From Coleophoma eucalyptorum (taxonomy: Eukaryota > Ascomycota > Leotiomycetes > Helotiales > Dermateaceae), in contig JALRME010000009.1 in the NCBI GenBank assembly GCA_026120035.1, positions 682,001 to 746,000 on the forward strand: a DNA stretch of 64,000 bases. Direction: 5' to 3'. The notes below the pieces were generated by a model that worked only from the letters and a program-made list of their open reading frames with translations, had not been told where the DNA came from and ran no database searches. Positions 34,342 through 45,077 of the stretch are shown here, piece after piece. A program made the position numbers and the translations under genes. Every line of letters begins with the position of its first letter. Within the stretch, counting starts at the first letter, position 1.

Positions 34342-36308
34342 ATGGCCCCAGCAGAGGCAGAAGCTAGGCGGAAACCACGCGATGGACAGTATTTGTTTGA
34401 TCTAGGAGTTCGTGGAAGGTGACTTCCTCGAGATCTTGGACTCTTCATTGTTTGCTGATGCCTGATAGGAAAACTGGTGTGACGGTCCCTGACACTGGGA
34501 AACGAGATGAGCATGGTTTGGAGCCCATGGATGACCTTTTCTCCTCACCGGAAAAGCCTGCGCCAAAGAGTAACAGATCGAATAAGAAGACGAATGCATC
34601 TACTATAAATGGCAACGCAACATTGAGCAGCTCCGATGATATGGACGTGGATGGCAGTGGGTTTGGAGTGGTTATTTTCAGTCTCAGCTAGACTAACATG
34701 GAGTCAGGTACAATACCAGAGCCTGCGGACGTCTTAACAGAACGGAAGCGCGCTAGCATGCGATACCCCCTCCCGCGATCCAAGTCTCCCATCAAAACAT
34801 CGCTACTTTCACCTGCGCGAAGACATCCATCACTTGGACCTCAGTCATCTCCTAGTCGCCCACCCGTTGCCAGAAAGTTGACGTATCCTACGGACGATGT
34901 GGATGCCAGTTCTCTTAACGAAGCCGCCAATGCTGGGGCGCGAGGGAATAGCACACGGCTATCACCACCTGTGGATTATTCGGAGGATATCAGCGCGGTA
35001 ACTCAGGACTCATTATTACAGATAGGGGAGGACTCATTTCAACAGGTTCAATATGCAGGTGATGATGACCCAGTACCTGCCGACGAGTCAAATTTGGAGC
35101 CTAAGGTAGTAGAGCCTGAATCAGAATCAGAATTAGAGCCAGAACCAGAACCGGAACCAGCCGTCAAGCCTGGACGAAAACGAAAAGCGCCTGCTGCCGA
35201 AGTCGCAGATGCTAAAGAAGCTCCTGTAAAGCGTGCACGGGGCAGGCCTGCTAAGAAAGTTCACGAGGAGGTCAATGAGGATGAAGATGGGCCAGAAGAT
35301 GCTCGGACGACTAAAGGACAACGACCAGGCCGACAGTCACTCGACGAAGCCTCCGAGACGGAGAGTCCGGAGATTACTAGCAAGAGTAAGCCTGGAAGGA
35401 AAAAGCAATCGGAAGGCCCTGCGCCGAAAAATCCTAAAAAGGCACCTAGCAGGAAAGAGAGATTGGAAACAGTTACTGAGGATTCCCCGCAAGTTTCACG
35501 AGGACCACCAATGCCTAGGAATAACCGTGGGTTGCTCCTCCTACGACGAGAGACACCAAATACTACAGCAGGTTTCCAGCAGACGCGTTCTGGGCGGAAT
35601 TCCATCAAGCCGCTGGCTTACTGGCGTGGGGAGAGGGTGGAATGGGATCCATCAGAGGAGGCTACAGATGGAAACGCCAAAATTCTGTTGCCTGCTATCA
35701 AAGAAGTTGTAAGAACCGAAGAATCGGTTTTGCAGAGGAGTAAGAAAAATAGCCAGAAGAGGGGGAAGAAAAGTAAGAAGCGATCTATGGAATCTGATTC
35801 AGAGGATGAGGACGAGAGGGAGTCGTGGGAGGTTGAGCCAGGCAGGATTGTTGGAGAAGTTAGAGAGTGGGATCCTCTTGACCCTCTTGGAGCACAAGCA
35901 ACCGAAAGGGAGGACGAGCTTGCATTATCTTCTGCAGCGATTATTACTCGAGAAATTGCCGGGGCGCAATTCAGATTTGCCAAAACTCTTACACTGCCAT
36001 TTTTCGGTTCGGGCATGGTTGATCTCCCTCCTGGAGCTATGAAGAAGCCCAAGAATTCTAGGAAAATGCAGATGGTGTTCTTTGTGCATTATGGCAGAGT
36101 GCAGGTCTCCATAAATGACAACGTCTTCAGAATTGGAAAGGGTGGCATGTGGCAAGTACCTAGAGGTAAGTTTCAGTGACTTACCACTCTACGTTCGAAA
36201 TTAACGGCTCTAGGGAACTTTTACAGCATTCACAATGACTACGACCAACCTGCAAGGATATTCTTCTCTCAAGGGAACGAGGTTGAGGTCGAGAATGAAG
36301 CAGAGTGA
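34342..36308 (+). CDS. MIF2: Mif2 / CENP-C inner kinetochore protein
   Basis: Links CENP-A nucleosomes to the outer kinetochore. Exons 34342-34418, 34469-34656, 34708-36165 and 36214-36308 give 605 residues. The fungal N-terminal block with GVRGRKTG spans intron 1. A long disordered basic/acidic middle contains a Glu-Ser/Glu-Pro repeat and AT-hook-like GRPAKK. The CENP-C signature (R.SGR followed by IKPLAYWRGERVEWD) sits near residue 400. The C-terminal cupin dimerisation domain covers about the last 110 residues (DLPPGAMKKPKNSRKMQMVF to the end). Intron 2 uses a weak GTGGGT donor chosen because only it keeps frame into the conserved part. Divergent from RNH201. Confidence 0.93.
35118..35160 (+). 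repeat. Coding 6-base repeat (Glu-Ser / Glu-Pro) in MIF2
   Basis: Degenerate hexamers GAATCA, GAGCCA, GAACCA and GAACCG encode alternating Glu-Ser and Glu-Pro in the disordered middle of the Mif2 protein. Length variation between strains would be expected. Confidence 0.7.
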
Positions 36309-37977
36309 TTTGTTCCTTCGGTATAAGGCTACAGTACCAACGGCCTCAAGCTGAAGACGTGGTCACTAGAGATTAATATAGCCCTATGGATATCCTTGGC
36401 GCATATTTGTATTCTGGGCAGGCTGTCTGTATGTTGATTTGATAACGATGGACTGGATATTGTGTGTGGCAAGGCGTTCCGGTTGCATGATACCATGGGC
36501 AATGTTTCGCATGGTACCCGACTTCAGTAAATACTTCGTAATGGAGCTTTTCCTCTGTGCCGTAACTGAGTACCTTAATTAGATACCTTTATAGCATCAG
36601 AGTAAGAACATTGAAAACTGTGGATTAGAGCGTGCTCCATAGTAGTAATGATTCCAAGCAATCCTTCGCCTTTCCAACTGCTCGACTGACTTTACCTGTA
36701 GCTTGTTCACTCTCCGGGGTATGTTTACACAAACAGAGAGGGAATGACCCGCATAATGCGTGCGACATTTATCACGGCTAAGGTCAGAGTTAACTCGATG
36801 ATTCCGAGTGTCTTTCTCTCGGAGTTGACAGCGAGCTCAAGCGGTTGAATGGGCATCAGAAGAGCAATATGAGCCCTGAGGCATTAAATCGTTCTGCGAG
36901 ATTCGGTCACGGTTCTGATATGGCGCCTTGCCTCCTGTACCTTGCAGGCAGGTCCTGGGTGGTGTCTTCTTGAGTGAGCAAATCCTTGGCCCTGATGGAG
37001 GCAACCTTTCGGCATCACCCGCATGTACTTTAATCAATATTGAAGAGATCTAATACCGTCAATGACTCATGCGAGCATGGCCCTTATGGCTTGTTACTAG
37101 AAGATTGAACTACGTCCTGCAAAGAGATGGATATTCAGGCATCACATGATCAACCTCCCAACTAGGCAGCCTCTTCTTGAGTCACAGAAGATCCTATAGA
37201 TGGCACCAGAAAGAAGCGGATAGGAATATCACACTATCAACTCAAGCAAAGGCACGTTTACAAAAACTATGCATTTTCCAAAGATAGGAAGAGAATGGAA
37301 GCATTGTGCAAGAACGTGCAGAGAAAGGAATGCCGCATCTTTGTCTTCCCAGATTAAGCGACGACAAAGGGCCCATCACCAGCTTTTATTATCCAACACA
37401 AAGCCCAGCGAACTAAAACGCCATTGTGAGAATATAAAACAAAAGAAATGAAAGGTGATAAACAAACCAATCCATACATGATCCCAAACATATCCTTAAC
37501 GAATGCCATAGAGCCCGCCCGGGAAAATATATATCGAAAAGGTTCGAATGCCCTCTTCACTTGAAACATCTACAGACATCAAATCCAACAATGAACCTTG
37601 CTGCATAAAATAGAACCGTAGCACTATATATCGAAGATATCTAAACTATTAACAAAATCACGGGCATGAGTTGGGCCAGTTCGGTCCGCCACCACCCCAG
37701 CTCAAGTCAATATCATCCATATTCCACCATTTCGTGTCTTGCTAGAATTTGAGAGTCTTCCGCAACTAATGCCTGGGATTGTTGTATGCAAAAAGATCCA
37801 AGAAGGAAATAGGGATGAGAAGAAAGAGATCACGAACGACTCACCGGATCTTCAAGCACAGGGCAGCAGAAACAAGAAAGGAGATCACTACAAGATCCAA
37901 CAGTGTCTTTCCAAGCAGGAAGAAAAGTGAGGATGATAGCACAAACACAAAGAAGTATCCCGTGCATCTACATCAAT
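36309..37977. other. Intergenic region MIF2 / small membrane protein
   Basis: 1.7 kb after MIF2 with only chance frames (up to about 100 codons) on both strands. Composition is A/T-rich from 37200 onward. I see no repeat, tRNA or domain. The right end is the leader of the small membrane protein gene. Confidence 0.45.
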
Positions 37978-38523
37978 ATGTCAGGTCCGCTCTCGTTTCA
38001 AAAGCGCTCTTTCCTCGTCAACCTCAACCTCATCACCGATGCAAGACTGCCCACTGCTCCACCCAGATCTAGAAGAGTACAAATACCAAGAGCTCCCATG
38101 ACCAGCTACTTCTGTATGCAAGCAGCCTTTTACAGCAACAAGCCTATTGGTGCAGATCCATACGAGCACCAAGACACAACCGAGAACGAGTATCCTTATT
38201 CATTGGGTGGAGAAGAGAGACATGGAGATAATTTCCTGGGCGGTGTTCTCCAGCTCGTCATGCACATGTTGCGTTTCAGCACCAGAGCCTTTGACACTGT
38301 CGTTCGCCTCGCAGGGGATTGCATTAATATGCTATCCATTATTCTACTATTCGTAACAGCATTCGTGGCATCCGTCGATTGGAATCACATCTTCACAGTT
38401 TACCTGGTGGGATGGGGCCTTTCATTCCCTCTAGTAATGGCATGGTTCGGTAGTCATTTGTCATTGCCAGAGGAAGACGGGCCTGTATATGTGCTTGTTT
38501 CTGATACTAGAGGATGGGGTTAG
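37978..38523 (+). CDS. Small putative membrane protein, function unknown
   Basis: I do not recognise this protein. It is intronless and 181 residues long from ATG 37978. The frame is open back to 37903, with another ATG at 37933. The first ~60 residues are basic and Arg-rich (RSRRVQIPRAP), which could be a mitochondrial-type presequence. A hydrophilic stretch (EHQDTTENEYPYSLGGEERHGD) follows, then two hydrophobic segments (CINMLSIILLFVTAFVASV and HIFTVYLVGWGLSFPLVMAW) and a short acidic tail. The two clean membrane segments and codon makeup favour a real gene, but the absence of introns or known motifs leaves doubt. It converges on LSC2. Confidence 0.5.
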   Translation: MSGPLSFQKRSFLVNLNLITDARLPTAPPRSRRVQIPRAPMTSYFCMQAAFYSNKPIGADPYEHQDTTENEYPYSLGGEERHGDNFLGGVLQLVMHMLRFSTRAFDTVVRLAGDCINMLSIILLFVTAFVASVDWNHIFTVYLVGWGLSFPLVMAWFGSHLSLPEEDGPVYVLVSDTRGWG

Positions 38524-39123
38524 TATACATGATCTTCTTATTTTTGAAAACACACTAACTTTTGACTCAGCTACTGCGTCATGTTTTTCTGCGGGAAATG
38601 TACTGTGATGCGATATGACTGATAGAAAAGGGGGTTCAAAGTTAGATAATTTGTCAAAGAGGTTTGATACATGAAGATTGACGTGACTGGGAGTTCGGAT
38701 ATGTATTATGATACTCTTGGGATAATCTTGCATCATGCCCTAGGGCTGGATCTTAGGGACTACATTATTGAGGCAAATTATCTGTAGATATGGTTAGCTG
38801 CTAATGAAGATTACAGTTACAGCAGTTCTACGCTGAGATCTACATGTTGACATTGTCTTCCAGAAGAGTAAGCTATGGTGATATAAAAACGACCTACTGC
38901 ATCAGAACACGATGGTGCAGTATGTGCTGTAGTACAGATTTCAAAGTCACTTAATTCAAACTGCAACAGTCATTCTTCAGCCAGCCTCCTAGGAATACAC
39001 CGAAACTAATTGCATTATACATAATCCACCACCATGGCGAGGGAATCAATACACAGGGACAAGAATCATCAATGCACCGCGGAATCCATCAATTCACCGC
39101 GAAGCTGCTCAAACACCGTCCAA
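38524..39123. other. Convergent 3' intergenic region, small membrane protein / LSC2
   Basis: 600 bases of A/T-rich 3' flank. No gene, repeat or RNA seen. Confidence 0.5.
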
Positions 39124-40615
39124 TTAAATGCCCAAAGAAAAGCTGACGTTGGCATCCATGTCTCGGGCTAATCCAGAAAGTTAGCAATTATAATACGCAA
39201 TGTAGACTGATAAACATACCCATTTTGACGACCTTTGAGAATTGGACAGACTTCTCAGCTGCACTTTGAAGGTCATCGATAGAGAAAATCTTCAGTCCAG
39301 CGTCGTTGATCAACTTGTGTGCTGCCTCCATGTTGGTACCTTGCAATCTTGCAATGATTGGGATGTTGAGATTCATGCTCTGGACAGTGCTGATCAGACC
39401 CTGAGCAATAGCGTCACATCGGACGATACCACCGAAGATGTTGACGAAGATGGCAGTGACCTTAGGGTCGCTGGTGATGAGAGTGAAAGCTTCCTTGATA
39501 GCAGCTGGGGTAGCTCCACCTCCAACGTCAAGGAAGTTGGCAGGCTCTCCTCCATTGAGCTTGATGATATCCATAGTGGCCATGGCAAGACCAGCACCAT
39601 TGACCAAGCATCCAATATCACCGCCCAACTTGATGAAGTTGAGTCCGGATTCCGCAGCACGGACCTCGTCAGCATCCTCTTGCGTAGTATCACGCAAGGC
39701 AAAGATGTCCTTTTGACGGAACTCGGCGTTGTCATCAAATCCAAGCTTGGCATCCATTGCCAAAACCTGGTGGTCAGAAGTCTCTGAAAGGGGGTTGATT
39801 TCGATTTGAGTGGCATCCTTCTCCATGAAGATCTTGTAAAGCTTCTGGATAACGTCCTTAGCATCCTGAATGCATTGCTCACTGAAGCCGAGATCAGTTG
39901 CGATCTTAATAGCCATCTCATCAGTGACACCCTTGTGAATGTCAACTTGGGTTGTGATAATGGCATCGGGGCTCTCCTTGGCAACAGTCTCGATGTCCAT
40001 GCCACCCTGTGATGAGGAAACGATGACTGGTCCTTGGGTAGCTCTGTCCATCAAGATGGCAAGGTAGAATTCGCGGCGGGCGAATTTGCGCTCGCAGATG
40101 TAGACAGAGTTGCAAAGGCGTCCTTGGGCTCCAGTTTGCTTGGTGACAAGCTTGTGTCCGATCATCTGTTCTGCAAACATCTTGGCTTCGGTTGGGGAGT
40201 AGATAACGCGTACACCTCCCTTCAATCCGTTGTCGAAGGTACCTTTTCCTCGTCCACCAGCCAGAACCTGTGCCTTGATAACCATATCGTCGCCGCCAAT
40301 CTTCTTAGCAACAGCCTCTGCCTCTTCGGCAGTTTTTGCAACAGCACCAGCTGGAACACCAACGCCATACTTGATTCGCATTAGCATCAAACAATTAAAC
40401 AGGAGAAAGATATGCGTACTTGTCTAAGAAGGTCCGCGGACAGGTACTCGTGTATGCTCAGAGCTCTCTTCTGTTGTGCAACACCTGCCAATCTTGAAGG
40501 AGAGGCCTGCAGTGAAATTAGCTCTTTGGCCAGCAGTTCATCCGAATTAGCTCTAACTCACATGGGCGGCCTTGAATGCAGCCGTGAACGGGCGGCTGCG
40601 AGCAAGCTTGAACAT
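39124..40615 (-). CDS. LSC2: Succinyl-CoA ligase (ADP-forming) beta subunit, mitochondrial
   Basis: Beta subunit of the TCA-cycle enzyme converting succinyl-CoA to succinate with formation of ATP, in the mitochondrial matrix. Exons on the minus strand: 40562-40615, 40420-40506, 39220-40369, 39124-39167, giving 444 residues. The N-terminus [18 protein letters not shown] is a good import presequence. [21 protein letters not shown] begins the mature ATP-grasp domain, with [12 protein letters not shown] typical of the nucleotide site. QIEINPLSE supplies the metal-binding region. [17 protein letters not shown] belongs to the C-terminal CoA-ligase domain. The last exon encodes only 14 residues plus stop. 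It shares a compact 216-base promoter with the next gene. Confidence 0.96.
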
Positions 40616-40831
40616 ATTGAATGAGATAATGAGGTGGGATTTAGGAACTTGAGGTTGTCAACATTCTCTTCGGGGAATCTCGTAGGAACCAGATAGCTTT
40701 GTCCGTTATGCGAGGCCCACCTTAAACGCGGTCCGCGGCACGTGCAAGAGAGGCTAGGATTTTATTTTGTACCTCAAGGCTGAACGCAAATCTACAATCA
40801 AATTCTTCAGTCATACGATCGAACAAAAGCA
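40616..40831. promoter_or_regulatory. Compact bidirectional promoter, LSC2 (-) / charged protein (+)
   Basis: Only 216 bases separate the two start codons, so both genes must share control sequence. I see no TATA box near either start. Confidence 0.5.
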
Positions 40832-41716
40832 ATGGCGCCAGAAACCTCTGCTAAAGCCTCTCAGGCAGAGTTCGATGTAATTCAAAACCGTATCGCCCTT
40901 GCTCTCGCAAAGCGTGAAAGTCTAGTCAAATCATGGCACACCTCTCGAACTCAAGAATCTACCAAGACCGAGGAAGAATTAGATGCTGAGGATGCGCTTC
41001 ATTTTCGCAGAGAACCTCCGAACCTTGGTGTTGGGGCACCAATTCCTTCTCACTTCCTAGTCAGCGAAGCCCAGCAGAATAACAAATCTCTACGAGCCAA
41101 ATTCTTCCCGATAAAAGGCCTGAAGGCCAGTAAGACACGAGATGCAGAGGAGAAAGCTGCCAGTGCTAAAAGAGCAAAGCGAGGTGACAGCAGTGATGAG
41201 GATGAGGGCCGATCTGCGTTAGGAAAGGCAAAGAAACAAAAGACAAGCAAATATGCAGCGCCGGTTGTAGAGCCAGCACCAGAAAGCACATCTAAAACTC
41301 GGCACGACAAGCTCGGAGAGCAGGATAGCGTAAAAACTCGAGAGAAGGAACAAACTTCAAGGATCCAACACGGGTTACCAGATAAGCAGGAGACAGAGAT
41401 ATCAACATCTACATCAAAGAAACCTATATCGCCCCAATCGGACGACGTATCTTCGGAGGCGTATTTGCCATTACCTTCTCAAATTTCTCCAAAAAGTGGG
41501 TTTCATTCAAATGATGCGGGTGATCTTGATGCATCAGATGGAAGAGCTGAGACTGCCACATCTGTTCAGCTACAAAAGGCCGTAACAAATTTAAGCATCT
41601 TATCGACTGTGATCGATCCAGCGGAGGCGAAGAAGATCAAGGACAAAGAACGGAAAAAGAGAAAGAGAGAAAAGAAAAGGCAGAAGGATGCCCTTTTGAA
41701 AGCAGCAAAGGTTTAG
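40832..41716 (+). CDS. Charged, probably nuclear protein (DUF3245-like), function unknown
   Basis: Intronless, 294 residues. The N-terminal 80 residues are the most ordered (IQNRIALALAKRESLVKSW, then RREPPNLGVGAPIPSHF), and I associate this layout with the fungal DUF3245 family, with moderate confidence. The middle is disordered and rich in Lys, Glu and Ser, with an acidic cluster (DSSDEDEG). The C-terminus is a strongly basic helix (KIKDKERKKRKREKKRQKD), a likely nuclear or nucleolar localisation signal. That composition suggests a role around RNA or ribosome assembly, but this is inference only. The gene sits back to back with LSC2. Confidence 0.75.
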   Translation: MAPETSAKASQAEFDVIQNRIALALAKRESLVKSWHTSRTQESTKTEEELDAEDALHFRREPPNLGVGAPIPSHFLVSEAQQNNKSLRAKFFPIKGLKASKTRDAEEKAASAKRAKRGDSSDEDEGRSALGKAKKQKTSKYAAPVVEPAPESTSKTRHDKLGEQDSVKTREKEQTSRIQHGLPDKQETEISTSTSKKPISPQSDDVSSEAYLPLPSQISPKSGFHSNDAGDLDASDGRAETATSVQLQKAVTNLSILSTVIDPAEAKKIKDKERKKRKREKKRQKDALLKAAKV

Positions 41717-42255
41717 AAGTTGGCTACAAAAGGGAGGTACCTTACCATAATTCAGCAAGATTCAAAAGTTTTGGAGCTCCACACCTCAGCCTCCGAGTTT
41801 TCTCCTTAGATATTGCTAGAATGTCAAATATCTCCGATTTATGTCCGCATCTGATGTCAGTTACCAATGTATGTAACTAAAGCATAATCGAGTCCATGTG
41901 CGTCAAAAGAAAGGACTGCCATGATGTATGCTGATTAGTCACCCAGCCCGACGTCATGCGATTCCAGTTTCAATTCAGCCGGGATCGTCACAGTAAGATC
42001 TCATATACCACAGGCAGAACAATGAGGCTGCTTAACAAATTATCATTATGTTAAAGAAACACGCAAAGCTGCAAATATTAAAACCGGTGTCGTAATGAAG
42101 GAGTCTGAATAGGTCAAATTGTGGAGACTATTGTACTTATTAACTGACCGGTGTACCCATCTATTCTCGCACTCAGTATCCGCCATCACAATTCAATCAG
42201 TTCTTCCTCATCCACTCCCTTTCTCGGATTCGTTGTCATTCTCTTCCTGGGCATC
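41717..42255. other. Intergenic region before the NDH-2-like gene
   Basis: 539 bases. 3' flank of the charged-protein gene and promoter of the flavoprotein gene. The flavoprotein frame remains open upstream to 42151 without an ATG. No other features seen. Confidence 0.5.
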
Positions 42256-43497
42256 ATGTCCAAAAAGTCAATCATCATCATAGGATCTGGATGGGCAGGT
42301 GCAACTCTCTCAACATCCCTAGACGAGAGCAAGTACTCCATCACAGTTGTCTCTCCAGAAGTCACGACGCCTTATACACCTCTTCTAGCTAGCGCAGCAT
42401 GTGGACTCTATGACTTCAACCTCGTCGAAACTCCAATCAGGCATACCAAAAAGCCTATCAAGTTCGTCAACGCCGCTGTTCAACGGATCGATTTCAAAAG
42501 CAAGAAATGCTACTGCAAACCCGTATTTGAAGATATGGAAGTTACTGAGTTTTCTTTGGATTATGATATCATTGTGTTGTCACCTGGATCTACAAATAAC
42601 ACCTTTGGCACCCCAGGTGTGGAAGAGAATGCTCAATTTGTACGGAATGCCCAACATGCTAGGAAAGTTGCTGGGAAAGTGCAAGACTGCTTCGAAAAGG
42701 CTTCAATACCAGGATTGTCCGAGCAGCAGCAGAAAGACCTGCTGCATTTTGTCATTGTTGGCGGTGGTCCAACAGGTGTTGAACTCTCGTCGGAGATGTC
42801 TGATCTTTTTGATGGAGACTATGCCAAACTTTATCCTCATTTGAAAGGAAAACCATCGATTGCTATCCACGATATCGCACCTAACGTGCTCTCTTCGTTT
42901 GATTCTAAATTACAGGATTATGCTTTATCAAGATTCAAAAGTCATCGCGTTGAAATTCTTACCGGCTCACATATCCAAAGTGTCGAAGTAGATTGCATCA
43001 ATACCAAAGAAAATGGACGGATCCCTTGCGGCCTTGTCATCTGGGCTACAGGAAATAAGTCGACAGCTCTTGTTGATTCATTATCCGTCAAAAAGACAAG
43101 CAAGCAGCAACGCATTCTGACAGATAACTTTCTCCACGCCTTCTCCGAGGATTCAGAGATGATGCCGGATGTATTCGCTCTTGGTGATGCTGCTGATATT
43201 GAGAACGCAAGTCTCCCAACTACAGCCGAAGTAGCATGTCAGAAGGCGAACTATCTCGCCATGTGCTTTAACAAAGGATTCGAAGAACCTTTTCAATACC
43301 AACAAACTGCTCTTGTGGCATATCTGGGACAGAATGATGGAGTTATCATGGGGAAGAGGAATTACTCTGGTGCTCAGGCTTGGCTTGCCTGGCGGAGTAA
43401 GAATTTCTTGTGGATCAGGACTTGGAGGCAAAGGATTTTGCTCGTTATCGAGTGGTTCTTGGTTTTCTTCTTTGGGAGGCCAAATGCACCAAGATGA
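42256..43497 (+). CDS. Type II NADH dehydrogenase-like FAD flavoprotein (NDH-2/AIF-like)
   Basis: Predicted single-subunit NAD(P)H:quinone oxidoreductase or a close relative. Intronless, 413 residues from ATG 42256. The FAD-binding Rossmann motif is at the N-terminus (IIIIGSGWAGATLS). A second dinucleotide motif for NADH (VIVGGGPTGVELSSEM) is near residue 165. A third FAD contact, VFALGDAAD, lies near residue 310. The C-terminal segment SWRNRILV-like in NDH-2 is here TWRQRILLVIEWFLVFFFGR, a probable membrane-binding helix. There is no obvious mitochondrial presequence, unlike the external and internal NDH-2 enzymes of fungal mitochondria. It is shorter than those enzymes and may belong to a separate cytosolic or lipid-associated branch. 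Confidence 0.85.
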   Translation: MSKKSIIIIGSGWAGATLSTSLDESKYSITVVSPEVTTPYTPLLASAACGLYDFNLVETPIRHTKKPIKFVNAAVQRIDFKSKKCYCKPVFEDMEVTEFSLDYDIIVLSPGSTNNTFGTPGVEENAQFVRNAQHARKVAGKVQDCFEKASIPGLSEQQQKDLLHFVIVGGGPTGVELSSEMSDLFDGDYAKLYPHLKGKPSIAIHDIAPNVLSSFDSKLQDYALSRFKSHRVEILTGSHIQSVEVDCINTKENGRIPCGLVIWATGNKSTALVDSLSVKKTSKQQRILTDNFLHAFSEDSEMMPDVFALGDAADIENASLPTTAEVACQKANYLAMCFNKGFEEPFQYQQTALVAYLGQNDGVIMGKRNYSGAQAWLAWRSKNFLWIRTWRQRILLVIEWFLVFFFGRPNAPR

Positions 43498-44321
43498 TAC
43501 AATTCCTGGTATTCTTTTAGTCGATTTTCTACTTATCTCTGTTTAATTGAGAGAACTGGGCTTTCAAGGGTTTTGTACTTGGCACAGACCTAAATGACTA
43601 TTATACATACAACAAAAATACCTGTGAATATTTTAAGTCTCCGATATCATGACACAGGATGCAGCACCTCCATATGCCAGACCACTCTGCCATCAGTAGC
43701 TTACCTTATGTCTCTTAAGTTTGTACTGATGGGACCTAACATCTTACAATACGTAACTCGAAAGCAGCCTCGCTATAACTCACCTCGGCTAGCCACCAGA
43801 GAAGAGAGGAAACGTAGTGCACACAGTGGTAGGCATGCTGCATCGATATGATGTGTGTCTGAGCACTCGAACAGTCCCAAACTAAACATGAAGTTCCGTA
43901 TTTCACATAGCGAGCTCGGCAGCTCTCGTGGACGAAGACGTAATACTAAAAAGATTATATTCTTGACGAAAAGGTCTCTGGTAGCAAGGCAACGGGAATT
44001 CGTCAGACCCAGCGTCACTCAGAGGTTATTGCTCATTACAGACTAAGATCCAATCGCAGTCTCATCATATTGTCTATCCAGACAATTGATTTCAGGCAAA
44101 AGAATGAAATACTATGATCCTCTGAAGCAACTTTCCAAGGACAAGTCTTCCTGAGAAAAGCACTAAAGCTCGGTAGTCATGGACGCTTTAGGTCCGGCTA
44201 TTTACTCACTAATAAAAATAAGCGGCCTGCTTCCAGTAAGCTCGGCTCTACATCACCAAATCACCTTGCGCGACTTGATCTAAAGAGCAGAGACCTGGAA
44301 GTGCAAAAAGAAAAAAATGGC

Positions 44322-44327
44322 AAAAAA
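44322..44327 (-). terminator. Pol III T6 terminator after the tRNA-Tyr remnant
   Basis: Six consecutive T on the minus strand, about ten bases past the tRNA 3' end, as usual for RNA polymerase III genes. Confidence 0.6.
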
Positions 44328-44336
44328 TATATGATG

Positions 44337-44418
44337 TCTCTCAGGCGCGAGTCGAACGCGCGACATTCGGATTACTATAAGCATTTACAGTCCGACGCCA
44401 TAAACCAACTAGACGCTT
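44337..44418 (-). pseudogene. tRNA-Tyr (GTA) with intron, 5' acceptor strand missing
   Basis: On the minus strand the D-arm (GCGTCTAGTTGGTTTATGGC), anticodon stem TCGGA/TCCGA, anticodon GTA in loop CTGTAAA, T-arm GCGCG-TTCGACT-CGCGC and the 3' acceptor strand CTGAGAG plus discriminator A are all present. A 12-base intron sits at the canonical place, one base 3' of the anticodon (after TGTAA, about TGCTTATAGTAA). Removing it leaves a normal loop. The expected 5' partner CTCTCAG is absent: the bases before the D-arm are CATTCATTCAA and cannot pair with the 3' strand. So this is most likely a decayed copy, although the A- and B-box promoter regions and the terminator remain recognisable. Confidence 0.75.
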
Positions 44419-45077
44419 GAATGAATGTTAGAAACTGATTCATATGTGGACATATGATGGTGTGTACTTACACCGAGAGTTTGATCTGTTTGTTGGAGTA
44501 GGTATTGTTATGTCAGTATATAACCCATAATATTGCGACAGTGCTGGTGAGACGTGAGTGCTCGCTTAGAAGCAACGTTCCCTAGTACGAATAGCTGCCC
44601 TGCCATGCTTGTAGGTAAGGTACGGTACCTCAGTTAGTCACCTTACACGAATTGCGTAACAGGCAGCTAACGACTGCCTTCTCTCTTCACATTCCAGTCA
44701 TGTTTCCACACCTCGAACATAAACAAGAAATATTCCTTTTGCCCCAAATCTAAAGTTATCTGCTTAATAACAAGACTACACCTCACCACTCTGTGTGTGA
44801 TAGAAGCAATGCCACTCAGCATGTATAATATAGCTAAGGACTCGTAGATTAGAATGGCACAAGTTATGGCATAAGTATTGCGCAGAGGAGGTATCACAAA
44901 TTAGACCGGGGCTTCAGTTATTGTGGTCAAATACTTATTGCTCTGTCCCTTCTACGACTTGCACGTGGACAATATATCCTGCAAATGTGCCATCATAATC
45001 ACCGTCCTTGGTCCATTAATGCTACCTAGAACACCGGCGCCTGCTAGTATACACCCGTAAACCTTTATCCCACACCT

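Larger units (their letters stand above)
43498..45077. other. Convergent intergenic region with a tRNA relic
   Basis: 1.6 kb between the NDH-2-like gene and RPT1. Apart from the tRNA-Tyr remnant at 44337-44418 I see nothing coding. Frames of 60-85 codons on both strands look random. Confidence 0.5.

Noticed and set aside
44281..44420. Permuted tRNA-Tyr gene, with the missing 5' half placed downstream
   Set aside because: No CTCTCAG or equivalent 5' strand was found on either side of the remnant, so simple truncation is the better explanation.
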